Source: Granulosicoccus sp045106195 (lineage in GTDB: Bacteria > Pseudomonadota > Gammaproteobacteria > Granulosicoccales > Granulosicoccaceae). From it: DNA of 64,000 nt. Made by a program: the position numbers and the translations under genes. Each line of letters begins with the position of its first letter. The first letter of the stretch is position 1. The notes under the pieces were generated by a model. It saw only the letters and a list, made by a program, of their open reading frames with translations, searched no databases and was not told the origin of the DNA. The stretch lies in assembly GCA_045106195.1 (NCBI GenBank), contig JBGCEH010000016.1, positions 1 through 64,000 of the forward strand, given 5' to 3'. Positions 17,901-24,270 of the stretch are shown piece by piece.

Positions 17901-19346
17901 TTTCAGCTTGCCCGCAACGCCGAGAGTACACAGGCACATTTTACCGATGAATTTCTGCCGAGGTTCCAGGCCGAGATGATAGAGCGAAATGCAGTGGCCA
18001 TGGAGCGCCTGAGTCTTGAAGCCGCAACGGAGCTACTGCAAGCGTGGGTCCGACGCTTTGTGGAGGAGACGTATTGCGAGGCAGAACGAATCAACATCAG
18101 TGCGGACTTTCATATGAAAACTGCGCTGGATAAACTCAAGTCCGCCAGGCTTGAACCTGCCAAGTACCTCAACGATCACGAGGAAACCGTGGTAAGTCGC
18201 GCGATGTCGCTGCTTAGTCGCGAGAACATAACGGCTGAAGCAATAGAGGAATTCCTGCTGACATTCGGTCACCGTGCACCTCTGGACTACGAGCTTGCAC
18301 AGCCACGCTTCTCCGAGGACATGACGTTAGTGCAGCAGTATATCGAGCGCAGCACGCAGAGCAGCAGCGACCAAACCTCTGATTCACCGGCAGTGTTGCC
18401 AGACAAAAAAGTGCTGCAGATTAGTGTCAAGCGGGCCAGGGACTTCATGCGTCTCAAGGAAGAAGCCAAGCACTACTGCCTGGTTGAGCTGGCACAGATA
18501 CGTCGCTTGCTACTGGCGATCGACGACAGGCTTCAGCTCGATGGGCGTATCTTTCAACTGACCATCGATGAGGTGGCAGAACTTGCCAATGTCTCCGCCC
18601 GTCCTCAGCTGTTACGCATTGCCGATGAGCGTTTCGAGGCCTCTATGGCCTGGAAATCACTGCAGATGCCCGCATCACTATCCATTTCGGATCTCGAACG
18701 TATCGACATGCTGACAGGCACAAGACCTGATGTTGTCGAACAGGGTGAACTGGCGGGTAAACGTGTCGCTGGCGAGAGTGAGGTTGTCGGCACGGTCAGA
18801 GTGATCACCGATGTCGATCAGATACACACCTTCAAACAAGGTGAGATTCTGGTCGCCAGAATGACAGACCCTACCTGGTATCCGCTGTTTGGCCAGGCTC
18901 GCGGCATCATCACAGAGGTGGGAGGCTGGCTCAGTCATGCTGCCATCGTTGCTCGTGAATATGATCTGCCTGCCATTGTTGGTGTCAATGGTGTATGCCA
19001 GAGACTGAACAGTGGCGACGTTGTTCGTATGACACTGTCAGGCTCGATCGAACAAGTATCTGAAAAACGCAGCAAGGACGCTACTGTGCAGGAAGCGACA
19101 TGGGTCGCGGCTAACGACAGCAACATCGACGAGATGTCTGAAGGCGAACGTGACCAGCGAAACGTCTATCAGCTCAGTGCACGCAAACTGTTCAGCTACA
19201 GCCAGAGCGTCGAGCGTCGCGCCATGAAACAGCGAATCAGCGATCGTCGGGCACAACCACGTTATGATGCAAAAGGTCAACTGGAGCAAGACCGACGCCT
19301 GGCCAACCGTCTGGCAAATGCCGAAAATATACGTAAGACCGGGTAA
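14931..19346 (+). CDS. Rhodanese-rhodanese-YidC-like-PEP synthase-like fusion protein
   Basis: A 1471-residue multidomain membrane protein. The start at 14931 has GAGGT upstream; the longer open frame from 14766 overlaps the kinase and is rejected. Order: hydrophobic segments at about 25-44, 53-73 and 91-111; rhodanese 1 at about 150-250 with CYSGNRS (Cys217); rhodanese 2 at about 285-375 with ACYDKRSC (Cys340); a YidC/Oxa1-like module at about 395-595 with RLILLPLSLKAERDTRVQ (Arg430, the YidC groove position), YKRYKIRPV and LFQLSLMLLFYSAVN; an ATP-grasp domain of the PEP synthase/PPDK type at about 618-870 (VAVRSSGANEDGEDSSFAGV, IEWAYARGRFYLLQARD); a helical middle; and a swivelling phosphohistidine domain with GGWLSHAAIVARE (His1336). 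There is no C-terminal PEP/pyruvate barrel, so the enzyme half resembles rifampin phosphotransferase more than PEP synthase. YidC topology would put the rhodaneses in the periplasm and the phosphotransferase in the cytoplasm. It follows the hybrid kinase by 10 bp. Confidence 0.93.
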   Translation: MNAIKYTKTVPRHTSIHKPQQRLRVSLLLVIATLLSFSSSALAIPSPDLVINLSASVAQLLGLLSVVFGGFAMSAKKKAAKNRNATSMGGKVALGVASVMLVGSVAANVLQYTSSLDLKNKRLHTNLIRKSVENGEAVGDVSLKTLSFSDQLSHPQGVSTDTLAQWLENDIPVNIIDVRENEEFETGAIEGAAHLRYPDVLSRASMFTDDARTLLICYSGNRSSELCGELTKQGKQCNFMMGGYEKWLTESRPLSSSIDLTMDDLRQLPDFKNKDLLLDTPDVHKLVQEDGAGFIDVRYPNDFVKGHLPGAVNITMRALSSAALTERIASLEDKPYIAACYDKRSCFYGQLIGLRLERAGFDFRGRYTVPHEYYIPKSSSRAHVQAWQANQQQLTLASFIVTPMQNILNKLVDFTGHYALALLGIVLIIRLILLPLSLKAERDTRVQKSLTGRIADIKDELGEHPRAMSEATMQLYKRYKIRPVINMLASLFQLSLMLLFYSAVNKSAAGWSHDFLWFNAASETDPLMIIPIVAAALFVGVLASQSPSKTLRKTLLYILGGVALLWLLQALSAAVNLYLAISMLFLIVQSVLFKVIGNKREWDTTGTDKTNTIEDTGLIPLSQAHYLPESTGKKATRLGELIEAGYNVPDGFVFTSEITNRTRTQPAKPLLKKAEVKVLDKLWSKLSTKKVAVRSSGANEDGEDSSFAGVYESILNVTRDNLEAAVKEVYESLGSERSAAYTQGTVEQDQAIEVDQGGVVIQKMVPAEFAGVMFTEHPGTTGAMMVEMVSGLGEDLVSGNVTPDTYAYGKLTGDMLVTESSVSAPAPIEMAPLLALGRELEAMFGQPQDIEWAYARGRFYLLQARDITRSIGNGKSLKSLAENERRKLLQNLLGTRKRVRKSDRINADEPVYVQSELSELLPRPTPLSADFMERLWAAGGSTDLACSELGIPYNVHYRSMPYINTVFGWTYVNKQEEKRRLGKGPGAMASFQLARNAESTQAHFTDEFLPRFQAEMIERNAVAMERLSLEAATELLQAWVRRFVEETYCEAERINISADFHMKTALDKLKSARLEPAKYLNDHEETVVSRAMSLLSRENITAEAIEEFLLTFGHRAPLDYELAQPRFSEDMTLVQQYIERSTQSSSDQTSDSPAVLPDKKVLQISVKRARDFMRLKEEAKHYCLVELAQIRRLLLAIDDRLQLDGRIFQLTIDEVAELANVSARPQLLRIADERFEASMAWKSLQMPASLSISDLERIDMLTGTRPDVVEQGELAGKRVAGESEVVGTVRVITDVDQIHTFKQGEILVARMTDPTWYPLFGQARGIITEVGGWLSHAAIVAREYDLPAIVGVNGVCQRLNSGDVVRMTLSGSIEQVSEKRSKDATVQEATWVAANDSNIDEMSEGERDQRNVYQLSARKLFSYSQSVERRAMKQRISDRRAQPRYDAKGQLEQDRRLANRLANAENIRKTG

Positions 19347-19500
19347 CTGTCCCTGACGGAACAGGCAACCGGAAGGGGCAGGTGCCGTCCATGCAAGCTG
19401 GCAGAGGAGCAGACCCAAAGGTCCTCTGAGAACGGGGTTTGCCAGTCAGGCAATGGACCATAGGCGATTGCACTAACATAACGGCTGGCCAACAGAAAAC

Positions 19501-19524
19501 GTCATTCCCACGAAGGTGGGAATC
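19501..19524. repeat. Intergenic palindromic repeat (single copy)
   Basis: gtcattcccacgaaggtggg followed by aatc is a near-perfect palindrome of the family seen at 1674, 4522 and 8341. It lies in the 415-bp gap between the fusion gene and sppA (19347-19761). The rest of that gap holds a weak hairpin (agagga...tcctct near 19410) and no gene that I can support. Confidence 0.65.
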
Positions 19525-19761
19525 TTTGTAGTGGCGGCGATTGATACCCGCCTTCGAGCGGTATAGCGAGCTTAAGTTAATGTAATCCAACCATAGTCAG
19601 TATTGCAGCCAGGCGCGAACGTCACTATTCATAGCAGCACAAGCTCGTTACTGTTCGACTGACATCTGCTCAGCGCCAGATTGTTGCGTGTCCATCACGT
19701 CTTCGAGTGTTCTATTCTCTCGGTCTGTTCGTATCGGAAACAGGCCTATTATGGATGTGCA

Positions 19762-21603
19762 ATGAGTACTGAATCGCCCAAAAAATTCGGTTTTATCTTC
19801 AAGTTCTTTCGATTCCTGTGGCGAAGTGTCCAAGCGTTTAATACCGTGGTGTTTGTTCTTTTTTCAGTGCTTGTCATAGCCGCGATTGTTTACGCTGTCA
19901 TAAGTCAGAGAGGTCCGGAAATCCCGACAGGTGTCGCGTTAGTACTTAACCCTGCCGGTACACTGGTGGAACAAGAGAGCGCCGTAGACGCTACCACCGT
20001 CCTGCAAGGCAGAGATCTTCCAGAGCAGGCGCGGGTCAAAGACATCATTGACGCACTGGCATTGGCTAAAGAAGATGAGCGCATTGAACTTGTCGTGCTA
20101 GAGCTTGAGTACCTCGACAGCGGATTGCTGCCAAAACTTGAAAGCATTGCAGCGGCGATCGTCGACTTCAAGAGCAGCGGCAAAAGCGTTATCGCTGTTG
20201 CAGACAATTACAGCCAGGCGGCCCTGTTTTTAGCAGCTCACGCCACCGAGGTCTTGTTAAATCCGGAAGGCATGGCGATCCCCAAGGGCTTTGCCATGTT
20301 CCAGCCATACTTTAAAACCTTTCTGGATAACAATGACGTGACCGTCAATGTGTTCAAGGTGGGCAAATACAAGTCTGCAGTTGATCCCTACGTTCGCGAC
20401 AATATGTCGGCAGAAAATCGCGAGGCACGCGGTGCAATTCTGGATACCTGGTGGCAAGCCTATACAAGGGGTATTGAAAACGCCCGGGGCATGACGTCAG
20501 GCAGCATCCAGACAATGCTGCAAAACGCACCGGAACAGATTCGATCGGTAGACGGTAATCTTGCCCGTCTATCGCTGGAAAAGGGTTTTGTTGATCGTCT
20601 GGTCACTGACACGGAACGGCGTGAATATCTTGCGAGCATCGCTGGTAAGAATTCTGACGAGAATGATTATAGAAAGGTTTTGTACAAAGACTATCTTCGA
20701 GCTGCGCGATCGCCTACGCAACATGAAGACATCAGGATTGCCGTGATAACCGCGGTCGGACCTATCGTCGATGGTTATGCACCAGCAGGACAGATCGGTA
20801 GCAAGTCCCTGTCAGGCCTGATCCGGAAAGCCCGACTGGATAAAAGCGTGGAGGCTATTGTATTGCGAGTTGATTCCGGCGGTGGCAGCAAGAGCGCGTC
20901 AGAAAACATTCGTAGCGAACTAAAGGCCGCCCAGGATGCCGGCATCCGGGTGGTGGCATCGATGGGATCGCTTGCAGCGTCCGGAGGGTACTGGATTTCA
21001 GCATCAGCTGACGAGATCTGGGCATCGCCAAACACAATTACAGGTTCCATCGGTATTTTCGGGCTTATCCCCAGCGTTGAGAAAACACTGGCAAAGTATG
21101 GCATCTACACCGATGGTCTTGCCTCCACGCCCATCGCTGGAGGAGCCAGCCTCCTTCGGGGTGTCTCTCCCACGTACGGGGAGGTCTTGCAAACGGTTAT
21201 AGACGCCGGCTATCAACAATTTCTCCTGACCGTTGCCGAGGGACGCGATATGGAAGTCGACGCGGTTCATGAGATCGCGCAGGGACGGATCTGGACCGGC
21301 GACAAGGCGCTTGAAGCAGGTCTGGTAGACGAACTGGGCGATCTTGATCAGGCCATCAGCGCCGCTGCCCGCCTGGCAAACGTTGAAGACTACTCCGTCT
21401 GGTTTGTCGAGCCCGAACTCTCCGTTGAAGACCAATTGTTGCGTCGGCTGGCAGAGAACATACGCAGTGGCTTACCGGAAATCAGAAATAATCCTGTCTC
21501 CCTTGTGACCAACACGATTCATCGGCAGCTTGGCTTTCTCAGCCATTTGAACGACCCGCGCCACGCGTACGTGATCTGTGGCGAATGTCCATCGTTACAG
21601 TAG
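19762..21603 (+). CDS. sppA: Signal peptide peptidase SppA, long (67K) type
   Basis: Inner-membrane serine protease that degrades cleaved signal peptides, 613 residues from 19762. An upstream in-frame ATG at 19681 adds 27 unlikely residues. A single N-terminal membrane helix at about 28-47 is followed by two tandem SppA domains. The general base lysine lies in GKYKSAVDPY (Lys204) in the N-domain, and the nucleophile serine in GSLAASGGYW (Ser407) in the C-domain, as in the tandem-domain family where the two residues come from different halves. Length matches Escherichia coli SppA. It appears to be monocistronic. Confidence 0.95.
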   Translation: MSTESPKKFGFIFKFFRFLWRSVQAFNTVVFVLFSVLVIAAIVYAVISQRGPEIPTGVALVLNPAGTLVEQESAVDATTVLQGRDLPEQARVKDIIDALALAKEDERIELVVLELEYLDSGLLPKLESIAAAIVDFKSSGKSVIAVADNYSQAALFLAAHATEVLLNPEGMAIPKGFAMFQPYFKTFLDNNDVTVNVFKVGKYKSAVDPYVRDNMSAENREARGAILDTWWQAYTRGIENARGMTSGSIQTMLQNAPEQIRSVDGNLARLSLEKGFVDRLVTDTERREYLASIAGKNSDENDYRKVLYKDYLRAARSPTQHEDIRIAVITAVGPIVDGYAPAGQIGSKSLSGLIRKARLDKSVEAIVLRVDSGGGSKSASENIRSELKAAQDAGIRVVASMGSLAASGGYWISASADEIWASPNTITGSIGIFGLIPSVEKTLAKYGIYTDGLASTPIAGGASLLRGVSPTYGEVLQTVIDAGYQQFLLTVAEGRDMEVDAVHEIAQGRIWTGDKALEAGLVDELGDLDQAISAAARLANVEDYSVWFVEPELSVEDQLLRRLAENIRSGLPEIRNNPVSLVTNTIHRQLGFLSHLNDPRHAYVICGECPSLQ

Positions 21604-21852
21604 CCTTGGCGCAGATACTCGACCAATCCCACGAATCTGAGGATACTCAGCGATACTGAAACAGTGCGATATCAATCGCGCTGATTACTGGAGAATTTGC
21701 TCCGAAGGGACGCCTGCCCTTGCCCTTACTTACACATATCGACTATTCCTTCGTGTACACAGTCTTATGCCTGTGTTGTAATTAGGGGATGGGCTCTCAT
21801 CACTGTGACGAAAGCACTGCAACTCAATACATTTCCTGGAGGAAATAAAAAC

Positions 21853-22950
21853 ATGTCACGACGTAAATTTCTGGCCGGTAGTGCCGCTGGACTAACAGCC
21901 GTAGCAGGCTCTGGTCTGATCACCTCGGCCCCTGCCATCGCGCAATCCAAAGTGAAACTCACTGTGGTATCCACATGGCCGCGGGACTTTCCGGGTCTGG
22001 GTACTAGCGCACAGCGTCTCGTGGCGCGTATCAGCGAGCTCTCCGAAGGCCGCATCGAAACTGAATACTTCGCGGCTGGCGAACGTGTGGGTGCTTTCGA
22101 CTCCTTCGACGAAGTGGCTTCCGGCAATGCCCAGGCCTACATCGGCGCTGACTACTACTGGAAAGGCAAGCACCCTGCATTTGCCTACTTCACTGCGGTA
22201 CCCATGGGTCTGACCACCACAGAATGGACAGCCTGGATCAAGTACATGGATGGGCAAACACTATGGGATGAGGTCAGTGACGGATTTGGCATCAAAGCCC
22301 TGCCATGTGGCTCTACCGGTTGTCAGATGGGTGGCTGGTTCAACAAGGAAATCGAAAGCGCTGACGACCTGAAGGGCCTGAAAATGCGTATTCCGGGCCT
22401 CGGCGGTGACGTTATGGCCAAGCTGGGAGCATCCCCTGTATCGCTGCCTGGTGGGCAGATCTACGAAAACCTTGTCTCGGGTGCTATCGATGCCACTGAG
22501 TGGGTAGGTCCTTACAATGACTACTTCATGAAGTTTTATGAGGCAGCCAAGTACTACTACGCGGCTGGCATGCACGAGCCAGGCAGCTCTCTGGCATTCG
22601 GCATGAACAAGGAATTCTGGGAAGGTCTGTCCAAAACGGATCAGGCGATTATCACTGCCTGCTGCTACGAAGAGCATGCCAATCAGTACGACGAAGCCAC
22701 AGCCAGAAACGGTGAGTATCTGCAGAAAATGATCAACGAGAACGGTGTAGAGCTTCGCCAGTTCAACGACGACACCTATGACAGCTTCCAGGAAGCAGCT
22801 GAAGAGGTCTTCGAAGAGACTCGTGATCATAGTGAGCTCGCTGCCAAGGTACACGACAGTTTTGTCAAGGCACGTACTGAGCTGGGCACCTGGATGAAGA
22901 ACGCAGGTGTCGGCTTCAGCAACCAGCGTAATCGAGTTCTGGATCTGTAG
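21853..22950 (+). CDS. TRAP transporter substrate-binding protein, DctP/TakP type
   Basis: Periplasmic receptor of a tripartite ATP-independent transporter, 365 residues. The start at 21853 has a strong ribosome site (ctggaggaaataaaaac), and the longer frame from 21697 is rejected. The N-terminus MSRRKFLAGS is a Tat-type twin-arginine leader with a cut near SAPAIA. The mature part has KMRIPGLGGDVMAKLGA and GAIDATEWVGPYND, the pattern of the TakP/FcbT1 branch that binds 2-oxo acids or other organic acids. It is followed by the small and large TRAP permeases after 312 bp. Confidence 0.93.
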   Translation: MSRRKFLAGSAAGLTAVAGSGLITSAPAIAQSKVKLTVVSTWPRDFPGLGTSAQRLVARISELSEGRIETEYFAAGERVGAFDSFDEVASGNAQAYIGADYYWKGKHPAFAYFTAVPMGLTTTEWTAWIKYMDGQTLWDEVSDGFGIKALPCGSTGCQMGGWFNKEIESADDLKGLKMRIPGLGGDVMAKLGASPVSLPGGQIYENLVSGAIDATEWVGPYNDYFMKFYEAAKYYYAAGMHEPGSSLAFGMNKEFWEGLSKTDQAIITACCYEEHANQYDEATARNGEYLQKMINENGVELRQFNDDTYDSFQEAAEEVFEETRDHSELAAKVHDSFVKARTELGTWMKNAGVGFSNQRNRVLDL

Positions 22951-22972
22951 TTCTGTATTTTTTTTGATAGTT

Positions 22973-23101
22973 CCAGCCCGGATTGTTTTTGAATGATCCG
23001 GGCTGGGTAGGGCGTAAATCAAGGGCGATCCGACCATTCATCGGATGGTCACCAGATCATTGCCAAGTTGCCTGAATGGCTGCGGCAGCCACGCCCTACC
23101 C
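22973..23101. terminator. Stem-loop and inverted repeat between TRAP receptor and permeases
   Basis: A perfect 11-bp stem (ccagcccggat at 22973-22983 with atccgggctgg at 22996-23006, 12-base loop) lies just after the receptor stop codon. A second 11-bp inverted pair (gggtagggcgt at 23005-23015 and acgccctaccc at 23091-23101) starts inside the right arm. No T-run follows the stem, so it is more likely a partial terminator or RNA-stabilising structure that raises receptor over permease expression. The rest of the 312-bp gap shows no gene. Confidence 0.55.
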
Positions 23102-23262
23102 TATTTAGACAACCAAGCCCATAATGGCCTTGGCTGTCGCTTCACGTCAACGCAGTATCCGACACGTCCGATACATATTATTGTTCCGGTCGCCTCATTG
23201 AGTCGTCGCGGACTAGCGGAATCTGCGCCTGACATGCCAACACGTGATCAAAATAACCGCTT

Positions 23263-24249
23263 ATGGATATGGAACAGCAGAATCTCCCCCCAGCCCTGAA
23301 AATTCGATTGTTCGGGTGGGCCATGCTCGCTACGCTGTGTACGTATCTGTTAAACAATTATCTGACCATTGGACGTGACGTTCCAGCCGCAGGTGAACTG
23401 TTTAAAGGCAATTTTTCACTGGGTGCGCTGTTGCAAGCAGGTCTTTACACGGCAGGCATTGCGCTGGCTGCCTACTATGTTTTCGCTAAACGTGACCGCC
23501 CCTTGCGGGATGATGCTGCCACCGTCACCCGTTTCAACACCTACCTGATAAGAGGCTGTTTCTGGGCTGTGTTGTTCGTCGGTCTAGCTGATATGAGTAT
23601 TTCCTTCCTGCGTGTGGAAGGCATCCTCGGCAATTTCTTCTCGGAAGATATGGTGAAAGAGCTTGGTCGCTCCAGCTATCGTGGTCTCTATGTTCACTAC
23701 CCACTGATTGCCGCCGGTTTTTTCATTGCGCTGTTCACCCGAACCCTCGGTTTTCATTGGCTGGCATTGCTCATCGTGGTGGCAGAACTTGCCATCGTTA
23801 TCACACGCTTTATCTTTTCCTATGAGCAGGCCTTCATGGGAGATCTGGTGCGCTTCTGGTACGCGGCACTATTCCTGTTTGCCAGCGCCTATACCTTGTT
23901 ACATGAGGGGCATGTACGCGTCGATGTGTTCTATGCAGGCCTGTCACGTCGTGCCAAGGGACAGGTGAATACCATGGGCGCTATCCTGTTTGGCATGGCA
24001 TTGTGCTGGACTATCCTGATCATCGGACTCAAGGGCAAGGCCTCGATCATCTATGGCCCGCTGGCGAATTTTGAAGTATCGCAATCAGGCTTTGGCATGT
24101 ACACCAAATACCTGATGGCAGGCTATCTGGGCGTGTTTGCCATCACCATGCTTATCCAGTTCGTCAGTCAGCTGTTCGAAGCTTATGCCGATGTTCGCAA
24201 CGATCCGGGAGCCAGAGAACCTGTTCCCGAAGACGTCGCCACTCACTGA
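23263..24249 (+). CDS. TRAP transporter small permease, DctQ type (long)
   Basis: Small membrane subunit of the TRAP transporter, 328 residues, much longer than the usual 160-200. The C-terminal half carries the DctQ pattern, with FASAYTLLHEGHVRVDVFYA and LSRRAKGQVNTMGAILFG. The N-terminal half adds about four extra membrane helices. The start at 23263 has no clear Shine-Dalgarno sequence; an in-frame ATG two codons later is possible. It lies 21 bp before the large permease, in the same operon. Confidence 0.88.
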   Translation: MDMEQQNLPPALKIRLFGWAMLATLCTYLLNNYLTIGRDVPAAGELFKGNFSLGALLQAGLYTAGIALAAYYVFAKRDRPLRDDAATVTRFNTYLIRGCFWAVLFVGLADMSISFLRVEGILGNFFSEDMVKELGRSSYRGLYVHYPLIAAGFFIALFTRTLGFHWLALLIVVAELAIVITRFIFSYEQAFMGDLVRFWYAALFLFASAYTLLHEGHVRVDVFYAGLSRRAKGQVNTMGAILFGMALCWTILIIGLKGKASIIYGPLANFEVSQSGFGMYTKYLMAGYLGVFAITMLIQFVSQLFEAYADVRNDPGAREPVPEDVATH

Positions 24250-24270
24250 TCAGCGCAAGGATAATATCTC

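Noticed and set aside
14931..19346. PEP synthase or pyruvate phosphate dikinase as identity of the fusion's enzyme half
   Set aside because: The C-terminal PEP/pyruvate-binding barrel is missing and the order ATP-grasp, middle, His domain fits rifampin phosphotransferase-like enzymes better; no substrate can be named.
22261..23037. 258-codon minus-strand frame
   Set aside because: Antisense to the TRAP receptor gene, which has a clear Tat leader and family motifs.
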